Assembly: GCA_040756995.1 (NCBI GenBank)
Contig: JBFLYK010000021.1
Location: forward strand, 1-64,000
Reading direction: 5' to 3'
Origin: BP-133 sp040756995
GTDB lineage: Bacteria > Actinomycetota > Acidimicrobiia > IMCC26256 > BP-133
DNA length: 64,000 bases
Numbering within the stretch: position 1 is the first letter of the stretch; each line of letters starts with the position of its first letter. A program made the position numbers and the translations under genes. The notes below the pieces were generated by a model. That model was not told the origin of the DNA. It searched no databases and saw nothing but the letters and a program-made list of their open reading frames with translations. Shown here piece after piece: positions 49,319 through 57,289 of this stretch.

Positions 49319-50710
49319 TCAGTGACTGCGGGTCGCCAGGTCGGTCATCGTCGCCTGCCGGTCATCCGTCCAGCGGCGGGCCTTGTACTCGAACTCAGGC
49401 AGCTCAGGGACCTCCTCGATCCGCATGGTGAGGTTGGTCCCGTCCTTGAGGAACCGGCCGAGCTCCGCCAGCACCGCCACCCGCTCCTCCTTTGGGCGAC
49501 CCCGGTACTCGGGCTGGAGCGCGACGGTGATGACGACGTCGTCCTTGCCCGCGTCGTTCAGGTACACCCGGCCCCGGTACTCGGCGACCGCCGGATGGGA
49601 AAGAACGATGTCGTCGACGGTCATCGGCCAGATGTTGTTGGCCCGGATCTTCATCATGTCGTCGTAGCGGCCGATCGTGCCCGACTCGATGCACACCGAC
49701 GGCCGCCCGCAGGGGCAGGCGTCCGCTCCCAGGTAGACCGCCGAGTCGGCCGACCGGTACCGCAGCACCGGTGACGCCTCCCGGTGGAGCTGGGTGACGA
49801 CGAGTTCCCCCCGTTCCCCCGCTTCGACGTGTTCGTTCGTCCCGGGCCGGAGCACCTCGACGAGCACGGTGTGCTCCCCCAGATGCATGCAGCCCCGCTC
49901 GGTGTCCGACCGGTAGACCGGCTCCTCGCACACCGCGCTGGTGAACCCGTAGGGCATCGCCCCGTAGGTCTCCTTGACCGCGCAGCCCCAGAACTCCTCC
50001 ATGGCCTCCGCCCAAGGAATCGGGAAGTTCTCTCCCGAAATGAGCACCGCCTTGAGATTCGGGAGGTCACGAGCCGGTACCAGCCCCGCCTCCTTGGCCA
50101 GCACGCTGAGCCGGGTCAGGTGGCTCGGGGTGGTAAGGAACAGGCCGTCGGGCGTGAACCGGCGCATGAAGGCCACCCGAGCGGGCGACGTCAACGGATC
50201 GACCATGTAACAGACGAGCCCTGCCTTCTCGGAGGCGAAAATGGTGGCCCAGCCGGCCAGGTTGTAGCCGACCGGGGTGAGCCCGAGGAGCCGGTCGCCG
50301 GATTCGAGACCGGCCCAGTGAAACAGCTGGGCGGTGTCGGAGGCGGTGAGCTCGAGGTCGAGGCGGGTGAAGCCGTACGCCTCCTGCCCCTTCCCCGACG
50401 TGCCGGCTGTGAGGCAGTGCGTCGCCAGCTGGGAGACGTCCACCCCCAGGCGGGTGCCGTAGGGCGGCGCCGCGTCCTGGTCGGCGATGTGGTCGGCCTT
50501 GACCGAGAACGGGACGAGCTCCCGGAACGCATCAAGTGATGCGATGTCGTCGGGGCTGTTCACGCCGGCCGCCCGGAGCCGTTCCCGGTGGAACGGATTC
50601 GTGACCCAGACGTGCTCCAGCTGGGACTGCAGCTTGACCCATTGGACGCTTAGAAGTTCTTTGCGGTCCAGACGTTCAAGCTCGGGATACCAGTATCTCC
50701 TAAAGGCCAT
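49319..50710 (-). CDS. PaaK-like (phenylacetate-CoA ligase family) acyl-CoA ligase
   Basis: About 463 residues. The adenylate-forming P-loop is LTAGTSGKGQEAYGFT near residue 110, and the family features ETYGAMPYGFTSAVCEEPVY, a Cys-containing ACPCGRPSVC and GRYDDMMKIRANNIWP follow. PaaK-family enzymes activate aryl- or alicyclic carboxylates to CoA esters with ATP. ATG 50710 is the most likely start; several GTG codons lie upstream. First gene of the 9-gene unit. An inverted repeat stands about 26 bases upstream. Confidence 0.85.
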   Translation of the reverse strand: MAFRRYWYPELERLDRKELLSVQWVKLQSQLEHVWVTNPFHRERLRAAGVNSPDDIASLDAFRELVPFSVKADHIADQDAAPPYGTRLGVDVSQLATHCLTAGTSGKGQEAYGFTRLDLELTASDTAQLFHWAGLESGDRLLGLTPVGYNLAGWATIFASEKAGLVCYMVDPLTSPARVAFMRRFTPDGLFLTTPSHLTRLSVLAKEAGLVPARDLPNLKAVLISGENFPIPWAEAMEEFWGCAVKETYGAMPYGFTSAVCEEPVYRSDTERGCMHLGEHTVLVEVLRPGTNEHVEAGERGELVVTQLHREASPVLRYRSADSAVYLGADACPCGRPSVCIESGTIGRYDDMMKIRANNIWPMTVDDIVLSHPAVAEYRGRVYLNDAGKDDVVITVALQPEYRGRPKEERVAVLAELGRFLKDGTNLTMRIEEVPELPEFEYKARRWTDDRQATMTDLATRSH

Positions 50711-50735
50711 CACTAACCGCCGCTCCACCCCTCGA

Positions 50736-50758
50736 TACACTAAGTCTCAGAAAGTGTA
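50736..50758. promoter_or_regulatory. Inverted-repeat operator upstream of the CoA ligase gene
   Basis: TACACT (50736-50741) and AGTGTA (50753-50758) are perfect 6-base arms with an 11-base spacer, in an AT-rich patch at the junction with the less GC-rich region. The size fits a TetR-type operator. Any of the three TetR proteins at 24500-30179, or one outside the window, might bind. Confidence 0.5.
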
Positions 50759-50810
50759 ACTCCAGGTTTCTGGCCCCGCAAGTCGGAATATACGCGCCTC
50801 ACCTCTTGTT

Positions 50811-51026
50811 TCACACCGCTTCATCTACACGTTCCTCTACACGGATCGCCCGTTCGGGACATGCACCGACTGCCCGAATCGCGCGATCGCTCAATTGGTC
50901 AGGCACCTGACCCGCTTCGCAGAGCACCACGCTGTAGCCGAGCTCATCAAGATCAAATAGTTCCGGAGCGATGCTATTGCACCGACCGTGCCCTTGACAC
51001 CGGTCCCGATCGACTAACAATTTCAT
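50811..51026 (-). CDS. Ferredoxin of the P450-associated 3Fe-4S/4Fe-4S type
   Basis: About 71 residues. MKLLVDRDRCQGHGRC gives Cys-x5-Cys with Gly-His between, and VGACPERAI supplies the last Cys with Pro. This is the spacing of single-cluster ferredoxins that feed cytochromes P450. ATG 51026 has GAGGG 6 bases upstream. The P450 gene is two genes upstream. It could also serve the PaaA-like oxygenase, which lacks its own reductase here. Confidence 0.88.
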   Translation of the reverse strand: MKLLVDRDRCQGHGRCNSIAPELFDLDELGYSVVLCEAGQVPDQLSDRAIRAVGACPERAIRVEERVDEAV

Positions 51027-51049
51027 TCTCAACCCTCGCCCTCCCTTTC

Positions 51050-52075
51050 CTAAGACCTCTCGACCAATACGCGCGCTGCCGCTATGACTGTCTCCGGATC
51101 TGGGCCCCTAACGATGTAGTAACGCTTTCCCTGTTCCAGAGCCAACTCGGTGCCCCATAGCGCGACACGAACTGGAACTTCCTTCCCCTCTTTCAACTTC
51201 AAACGCCATGATCTAGCTAGCCCATCGACGGAACCCTGCTCGCCTAGAGAAACAACTTCCAGGACCTGATCAGCCGCACTTCGGAAGCGGTAGACGGTCA
51301 AGGACGTCCCGCCTTCAATTACTCTGGATGACCCTTGATTCGAAACAAAGCCGCCGCGCAGGGTCAACGCGCCAAGATTAGGGTCATCTTTGATCACCGA
51401 ATCCTCGAGAGGGTTTTCGGATCTGACGATTTCCCCTGTAACATCGAACTCTTTCAAGCTCGGCAGCACTCCAAGCTTGACTGAGCGGGCTTCCCTCAAC
51501 CGTAACTGGTTGTGCCCGACCACCCACTTTTCCCGCAAAATCACTCCCGATCTTCCCACACAGATTTCGTTCCAATCACCTTCTGTTGGCGGGCTCAAGA
51601 GCTCTCCGGAAGCGCTTCCGAGCCGCAATCTGAGGCAGTCCTCACCTTGGTGCGAACCTAGCCCTAAGACCTCAAGAAGGCCGCGGGGCTCAAGCAAATC
51701 AATCACCGACAGCGGGCGATAATCAAACGCTGACCAACGCGCAGCCGTCTCATCCTTGAGGTAATTGTTCCGCTCAAAATTATGGATGAAATATCCGGAC
51801 GCGTTGGTTATAGTCTCGAAGATGAGCTTCCCGTCGTTCAGTCGTCTTGAGGTAATATGACTCCAATATGGTCGGCGAACGAGGATCCTCTCCTCTAGAT
51901 CGCCCACACCCCGTTCCCACGTCCTGTAGACCACGTCATAGCTGGCCGCCTCCTGTATGTCCCGCCATGCACTTGGCATGGCGTCATGGGACGGGCTCAC
52001 GCGGTCCGGCACCTTGAGCAACCAAGCGGCCAAAACGCCAACCACTACCATGAGCCAAAGAGGGGTGTACAGCAT
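51050..52075 (-). CDS. Membrane-anchored exported protein of unknown function
   Basis: About 341 residues from ATG 52075 (AGGGAA 6 bases upstream; ATG 52108 adds 11). One N-terminal hydrophobic helix (LWLMVVVGVLAAWLL) without a clear cleavage site, then a long beta-rich domain (SYDVVYRTWERGVGDLEERI, RPYWSHITSRRLNDGKL) that recalls LolA/LppX-like or sigma-E regulator-type folds. This is only an impression. It lies between P450 and ferredoxin, an odd place for an exported protein, and may handle the hydrophobic substrate at the cell surface. Confidence 0.6.
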   Translation of the reverse strand: MLYTPLWLMVVVGVLAAWLLKVPDRVSPSHDAMPSAWRDIQEAASYDVVYRTWERGVGDLEERILVRRPYWSHITSRRLNDGKLIFETITNASGYFIHNFERNNYLKDETAARWSAFDYRPLSVIDLLEPRGLLEVLGLGSHQGEDCLRLRLGSASGELLSPPTEGDWNEICVGRSGVILREKWVVGHNQLRLREARSVKLGVLPSLKEFDVTGEIVRSENPLEDSVIKDDPNLGALTLRGGFVSNQGSSRVIEGGTSLTVYRFRSAADQVLEVVSLGEQGSVDGLARSWRLKLKEGKEVPVRVALWGTELALEQGKRYYIVRGPDPETVIAAARVLVERS

Positions 52076-52156
52076 CTTGCGTTCCCTATGCCCCGGGAGA
52101 CCGAACATCAGCGGACAACTCCAATAGCACCGAAGGATTTGCTGGAACCCCGCGTT

Positions 52157-53347
52157 CTACACCTCGAACAACACGGGAACTCGGACCGCGCCCCGAATAT
52201 GCCCCGTGTGCCATGCGACACCCTCTGCGCAATCAAGCCGAAAGCGCGGCAAGCCGCTCAGTACCTCTTCAAGAACGATGCGCAACTCCAAACGGGCCAG
52301 ATGTGCACCCACGCAGCGGTGGACGCCGACGCCGAACGCAAGGTGCCGATTCGGATGCCGATCCAGGACGATCGCATCTGGCTCGCTGAATTCGGCCTCA
52401 TCGCGATTCGCTGCTCCGAAAACGAGAAGCGCACGCTGCCCAGCTGTCGCCTTCTCGCCCCCAAGTTCCGCATCCCCCGTGAAGACTCGACTCGTACACT
52501 GCACGGGCGACACGTAGCGTAGAAGCTCCTCCACCGCAGAGGAGAGCTCGGCGCTAGCCAACCGCTCCTGAAGACCTGCGTCGTTCGCCAACAGGTAAAA
52601 GATCGCTCCCAGTGCTGACTCGGTGGTGTCAAAGCCTGCGGGAAGGAGCAGAAAGACCATGCTCAGAATCTCATCGTCGGTAAGTGTCCGGCCATCCAAT
52701 TTGGCACGAGTGAGTTCACTGATTAGGTCGGACGCTGAGTTTCCACGTCGCGAATCGATCATCCCGAGCATGTAAGCCATAAGCTCACCGGCCGCGGCGA
52801 CACCTTCCTCCTGATTGTCACCTGGATGCGCCATCTGATGCGCCCACGACTTGAATCGATCTTGGTCGGCCAACGGAACGCCCAAGATCAAGCAAATCGC
52901 AAACATTGGGACCTTCGACGCGATTTCAGCGACCAACTCTGCCTTCCGGCTCTGGCCGACCGACGTGACCAGCGCGCGGGTGTATCGGCGAATAGGTTCT
53001 GCAAACTCAGCGAGAGCCCGTGGAGAGAAATACGGTAGCAATAAGTGCCGATACTTCTGCTGAGCAGGTGGGTCGTAATCGATCGGTATGAAACGCAGGA
53101 ATGGATTGATGTCCGGCAGCGTCATGCCCTGAGCAGATGAACAGGTTCGCCAGGCCTCAGCGAGTCGATAAACCGGATCGTAACCGGTCACCACCCAAAA
53201 GCCACCATATTTCTCACTCCAGCCAATTGGGCATCGATTCCGCAGCTCCCGGTACACCGAGAAGGGATCATCCCCCAATTTCCCGACATCGTGATGATCA
53301 AAATTTACGTACTGGATGGACGCGTTCTCGCCGTCCAGCTGCACCAT
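52157..53347 (-). CDS. Cytochrome P450
   Basis: About 396 residues. I-helix LPAGFDTTESA with the conserved Thr pair, ExxR in VEELLRYV, and heme-binding FGVGVHRCVGAHLAR near residue 340. The soluble class I type uses a ferredoxin, which is encoded two genes downstream. ATG 53347 is chosen by comparison with usual P450 N-termini; the frame to 53455 adds a basic, unlikely segment. Hydroxylation of a terpenoid, steroid or alicyclic substrate would be typical. Confidence 0.93.
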   Translation of the reverse strand: MVQLDGENASIQYVNFDHHDVGKLGDDPFSVYRELRNRCPIGWSEKYGGFWVVTGYDPVYRLAEAWRTCSSAQGMTLPDINPFLRFIPIDYDPPAQQKYRHLLLPYFSPRALAEFAEPIRRYTRALVTSVGQSRKAELVAEIASKVPMFAICLILGVPLADQDRFKSWAHQMAHPGDNQEEGVAAAGELMAYMLGMIDSRRGNSASDLISELTRAKLDGRTLTDDEILSMVFLLLPAGFDTTESALGAIFYLLANDAGLQERLASAELSSAVEELLRYVSPVQCTSRVFTGDAELGGEKATAGQRALLVFGAANRDEAEFSEPDAIVLDRHPNRHLAFGVGVHRCVGAHLARLELRIVLEEVLSGLPRFRLDCAEGVAWHTGHIRGAVRVPVLFEV

Positions 53348-53426
53348 CGGGGGAGAACCCTTTCTCTTCACGTTGCGACCTTTCGAGTCCGATTTTTCCG
53401 AATCCTTTAAGCTTGTTTGAACTGAC

Positions 53427-53882
53427 CTAGAGCGCTCCCTTTGCCGCCAACGCATTCGTCAAGGCACTACCCACCATCATCGGGTGGATGCAGCGACGCA
53501 TGAAGCGCCATTGCTGGCCTTCCTTCACGTATTCGTCGGTGTAGTAGCCAACCATCGCAACGACTGGCTCTTGTTGATTCAATGCTACGAACTGGAAATC
53601 AAGCATTCCGGAAGCAAAGTTCCCGTCATCACTTGCCTCGATCGCATGACTCGATGGAAGATGTTTGAAGTCGCCAAACTCGAAGGGAAGGATTTTCCGA
53701 ATAAAAGCTGGAATCTCTTCTTTTCCTTGCGCCAGCCATCCGAACGCGGGCACTTCGAACACCGCCGCACTAGAAAAGAGTTCTTGCCAGGCATCCATAT
53801 CGCCGCTGTCGAGGAGATGACAGTACCGGGCGCAGAGCTCCTGGATGGCCAATTTGCTTGCTACCTGTCCGTCAGATGTCAT
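53427..53882 (-). CDS. SnoaL-like/NTF2-fold protein
   Basis: About 151 residues from ATG 53882. SKLAIQELCARYCHLLDSGD, MDAWQELFSSAAVFEVP and MVGYYTDEYVKEGQQWRFMR match the SnoaL-like cone fold that includes ketosteroid isomerase and dehydratases. His in KHLPSSHAIEA may be functional. It could isomerise or dehydrate the P450 product. It precedes the P450 gene on the - strand. Confidence 0.78.
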   Translation of the reverse strand: MTSDGQVASKLAIQELCARYCHLLDSGDMDAWQELFSSAAVFEVPAFGWLAQGKEEIPAFIRKILPFEFGDFKHLPSSHAIEASDDGNFASGMLDFQFVALNQQEPVVAMVGYYTDEYVKEGQQWRFMRRCIHPMMVGSALTNALAAKGAL

Positions 53883-53963
53883 TTCCGACCACCCTTTTCT
53901 TACTCGTTGCTGGACCGAAGCGGAGGGACATATTGCGATAGTTACCTGACTCACAAGGACCGT

Positions 53964-54380
53964 CTACGCCTCTTGGAGATGGGCCAAACCACGTTCCACC
54001 AAGAGTTCCGCATAAACCTCGGCCACCCGTGACTGAAGGGGAACGAACCGCAGCAATGCAGTTATGGACCCCGTGACCTTAATCGTTCCCCTAGTCATAG
54101 CCATTGTGGCGTTGAGCTTGTTCAGCCACGACTGGTGAGCGACGTCCGCGCTGTAACTGATCGAGACACCCGGTTCATCTCCGGGTTCCCCCACACCCAC
54201 TTCATACTTTCCGTCTCGCGTATCCAACCAGACTGTGAACTCGGGCTCGGTGCATCGATACGCAGCGAGCATGCCCATTTTCATCATCTCTTCGCGAAGA
54301 GAATCGATCTTGCCAACGCGCCGCAGCAGCTCTGAAAAGAGCTCTTCGCCCATTGTTGCGCTCTCGATGAAGCGGCCCAT
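53964..54380 (-). CDS. SCP2-domain protein (second copy)
   Basis: About 138 residues. SWLNKLNATMAMTRGTIKVT and GSITALLRFVPLQSRVAEVY correspond to the SCP2 segments of the protein at 46269-46685, with moderate similarity. The base composition is lower in GC, so it is not a recent duplicate. It may carry the hydrophobic substrate of the P450 or importer module. Confidence 0.8.
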   Translation of the reverse strand: MGRFIESATMGEELFSELLRRVGKIDSLREEMMKMGMLAAYRCTEPEFTVWLDTRDGKYEVGVGEPGDEPGVSISYSADVAHQSWLNKLNATMAMTRGTIKVTGSITALLRFVPLQSRVAEVYAELLVERGLAHLQEA

Positions 54381-54420
54381 GTATCGGCTACCTTTCTCGT
54401 GACGAATTTGGGATGGGAAG

Positions 54421-55620
54421 CTAGTGCCCTAATAGGGTGCGAAAGAGGGACACGAAGTCCTCTCCCGAGATGGGCCGGGGATTGCCAAAGGTCTCCGGGT
54501 CTGTAAGCGCTTGTGTGGCCAACGCCTCCAGTTTTTCCCCGTCAACAGCGTAACCAGCATCGCGAAGATTCGACGGCAGCCCACACGACGCACGCAGGCC
54601 CTCAATCGCGTCAGCTACGACATTCGCCACACTTTCAGCCGAATCAGGAAGACTGCCCTTAATGCCTACTGCGCGGGCGATAGCGACGATCTTCTCGAAG
54701 TCATATACGGGACCGTTAAAACGAAGGCCGAGAGGGAGCGCGAGTGCGTTCCCGAGTCCATGTGGAACACCCGCGACCGCACCCACGGTATGCGACAGCG
54801 CGTGGACGACCCCGCCGATGTAGTTAACCGCAGCAAGCGCCGTTAGCGATGCCCCAATCTGCATGTTCAGGCGAGCCCCACGATTTGTTGGCTCCTCCAT
54901 CACGCGGGCCAGATTCCCACAGAGCAACTCAATGCCCTGAAGGGCGACCGCATCGCCCAATGGCGTCGCGGTCAAGCAAGTTGATCCTTCGATACCATGC
55001 GTAATTGCGTCAAACGCCGTGGTAGCGGTAATGAAAGGGGGTAGACCTACGGTGAACTCTGGGTCCAGGACTGCGACGTCGGGCGACATATACAGATGCA
55101 GATAGCCGCACTTCTGGTGATTCTCCTCATCTAGGTAGATCGCGCCCCACGTCACTTCTGCTCCCGTGCCCGCTGTAGTGGGGACGCCGATATGGGGGAG
55201 GAGCGGGGTCGGCTGCGGTGCGAAGCCCATTGAATCAGTGAGATACGTACGGAACGATACTTCCCCCTCAGAAAGGAGGATGCACACAGCCTTCGCCGCG
55301 TCGAGAACGCTTCCTCCCCCGATCGCGATGACTGAATCGGCTTGGTGCTCCCGTCCCACCGCGGCCGCCTCATCAACGCAGCCAATCGGGGCGTCCTGTC
55401 TGACCGATGCGTAGATTCCCGCAGGTTCGGTGTTACTGGTTCGGAGAGCCGTTAGGCAGAGATCGACCACGCCCGACTCCTCCACACCACGGTCCGTCAC
55501 CACGAGTGGTCTGGACGCGCCCATCGTTCGAAGCTCATGGCCGATCTCGAATCGGGAGTCTTTTCCAAACAGCAAGCGGGTTCTGCATCGGAATTCTGCG
55601 AGCGGCGTAGCACTTGTCAT
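54421..55620 (-). CDS. Iron-type (group III) alcohol dehydrogenase
   Basis: About 399 residues. NAD-binding GGGSVLDAAKAV near residue 100, VPTTAGTGAEVTW, and the metal-binding His motifs FDAITHGIEG and HALSHTVGAVAGVPHG (three His plus an Asp around 198-285). It oxidises an alcohol to an aldehyde or ketone, plausibly the P450 product. The aldehyde dehydrogenase at 63166 could take the next step. A 129-base gap to the importer genes shows no clear promoter. Confidence 0.92.
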   Translation of the reverse strand: MTSATPLAEFRCRTRLLFGKDSRFEIGHELRTMGASRPLVVTDRGVEESGVVDLCLTALRTSNTEPAGIYASVRQDAPIGCVDEAAAVGREHQADSVIAIGGGSVLDAAKAVCILLSEGEVSFRTYLTDSMGFAPQPTPLLPHIGVPTTAGTGAEVTWGAIYLDEENHQKCGYLHLYMSPDVAVLDPEFTVGLPPFITATTAFDAITHGIEGSTCLTATPLGDAVALQGIELLCGNLARVMEEPTNRGARLNMQIGASLTALAAVNYIGGVVHALSHTVGAVAGVPHGLGNALALPLGLRFNGPVYDFEKIVAIARAVGIKGSLPDSAESVANVVADAIEGLRASCGLPSNLRDAGYAVDGEKLEALATQALTDPETFGNPRPISGEDFVSLFRTLLGH

Positions 55621-55749
55621 TAGCGCCTTACTCTCCCGGTCTCTTCTAAGACGGCGACCTGTGGCGTACCGGGCTCCTCAGGAAGCCGGACCACAGGGCG
55701 ATCCAGACGAATTAAGGTCAATACAACACAAACGAACCCTCAACCTGCG

Positions 55750-56490
55750 CTAAGAAGGACCCAACGAAATTCCAACCTCCCGCGCTAAGGCGCCGCGATT
55801 CATTCTGGCCTCGATCGCGTCGACTGACGCGACGAGAAAACCCTTCTTCATCACCAAGCAGCGATCAGCTACCCTCAGGACGTCTTCCGAAGGTTGTTCT
55901 ACAAGTACGATGCCAATTCCAGCGGCCTTCAAGCGGCCCAATTCCACCATGAGCTGGGCTACAACTAATGGAGCGAGCCCCAGACTCGGTTCGTCAACGA
56001 GGAGGAACTTCGGCTCCGATACTAGAGCTCGCCCGAGGACGAGCATTTGTTGCTCCCCGCCGCTAAGACTGCCGGCACGCTGGCGCCAGCGCTGGGCGAG
56101 GATCGGAAACCGATCCGTCGCTCTCTCGAAGGCTTCCCGGCGCCGTCGCCTGGGACCGAAATACGCGGCTTTTAAATTGTCGCCTACAGACAGCTTTGGG
56201 AATACGCCTCTGCCCTCCAGGACATGGGCGACCCCCAGGTGCCGGCGCCGAGCAGCGGGGACACCAGTGATATCAACTCCACCCAAGACTACTCGCCCGC
56301 TACAGACCGGAGCCATCCCCGAGATTCCTCCGAGGAGCGAACTCTTGCCTGCGCCGTTCGACCCCAGCACGAGAAGGAGTTCTCCCTGCCCCACTTGCAA
56401 ATTGGCCCCGCCTACTGCCGCTAGGCTGCCGTAACGGACACCGAGGTTCTCCACGCCGAGGACGACGCCTTCGCCATTGCCAGGAAGCAC
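55750..56490 (-). CDS. livF: LivF-type ABC ATPase of a branched-chain-type importer
   Basis: About 246 residues. Walker A GSNGAGKSSLLG, signature LSGGEQQML, Walker B FLLVDEPSLGLAP. The C-terminal RMNRGALAREVG is slightly long. LivF pairs with LivG to drive the permease. The GTG start has GAGGAG 8 bases upstream. Such importers in actinobacteria also take up aromatic or alicyclic acids, which suits the catabolic neighbours. Confidence 0.92.
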   Translation of the reverse strand: MLPGNGEGVVLGVENLGVRYGSLAAVGGANLQVGQGELLLVLGSNGAGKSSLLGGISGMAPVCSGRVVLGGVDITGVPAARRRHLGVAHVLEGRGVFPKLSVGDNLKAAYFGPRRRRREAFERATDRFPILAQRWRQRAGSLSGGEQQMLVLGRALVSEPKFLLVDEPSLGLAPLVVAQLMVELGRLKAAGIGIVLVEQPSEDVLRVADRCLVMKKGFLVASVDAIEARMNRGALAREVGISLGPS

Positions 56491-56507
56491 TTTAAAAAGC
56501 TCCTCAG

Positions 56508-57284
56508 TTAGACCCTGACTGTTCCCAGATATGCTCGCTGGACGGACTCGTCCGCAGCGATCGACTCTGGCGCACCGCTCGCGATCAACCTTCCCTGGTC
56601 CAAGACATAGACTGTATCGGCCAGTTTCATTACGAATTCAACGTCGTGCTCCACGAGAACAACGGTCAACGGGCTGCTCTGATGCACTAAACGGATCGCC
56701 TCCGCAATCTGCTGCGTTTCCGCGACGTCTACACCTGAAGCTACCTCATCGAGCAAAAGGATCCGTGGGCGAAGGGCCATGGCACGACCCAGTTCCAATC
56801 GACGGCGAACACCTAACGGCATCACGCCCACTGGTACATCGAGCCAAGGATTGAGGTTCAGGAGCGATGCGATCTCCTCCGCTCGAGTACGAAACTTGTC
56901 CTCCTCCTGACGAGCCAACCGACTCCGAAGGAACTCCCCGATCACCGTTGCCCGAGCCCGTCTCGCCGCCCCTAACGAGATGGCTTCCCACCCCAATAAC
57001 GTCTCCGGAATCTCTACGCGCTGGAAGGTGCGGGCGATGCCCAAGCGCGCCCTTTCCCAAGGGCTGCGACTCGTCACGTCCGCCCCCGCCAACAGGACCC
57101 TTCCGGAGGTCGGAGCGCTGTAGCCGCAGATCACATTGAAGAGCGTCGTCTTACCTGCCCCGTTCGGACCGATGATCGCGCTGACCGAGCCCCCTTGGAT
57201 CGAGAGCGTCACGTCGGTAAGGGCCGAGACACCTCCGAACCGAACGGTGACATTCTCTAGGTCTAATCCCGTCTCGACTGGCAT
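56508..57284 (-). CDS. livG: LivG-type ABC ATPase
   Basis: About 258 residues. Walker A GPNGAGKTT, Q-loop FQRVEIPE, Walker B RILLLDEVASGVD, H-loop VEHDVEFV. The signature is degenerate: MPLGVRRRLELGRA in place of LSxGxxRRLE. ATG 57284 is chosen; the longer frame to 57440 overlaps the permease gene. It is 5 bases from the permease stop. Confidence 0.9.
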   Translation of the reverse strand: MPVETGLDLENVTVRFGGVSALTDVTLSIQGGSVSAIIGPNGAGKTTLFNVICGYSAPTSGRVLLAGADVTSRSPWERARLGIARTFQRVEIPETLLGWEAISLGAARRARATVIGEFLRSRLARQEEDKFRTRAEEIASLLNLNPWLDVPVGVMPLGVRRRLELGRAMALRPRILLLDEVASGVDVAETQQIAEAIRLVHQSSPLTVVLVEHDVEFVMKLADTVYVLDQGRLIASGAPESIAADESVQRAYLGTVRV

Positions 57285-57289
57285 TTCCC

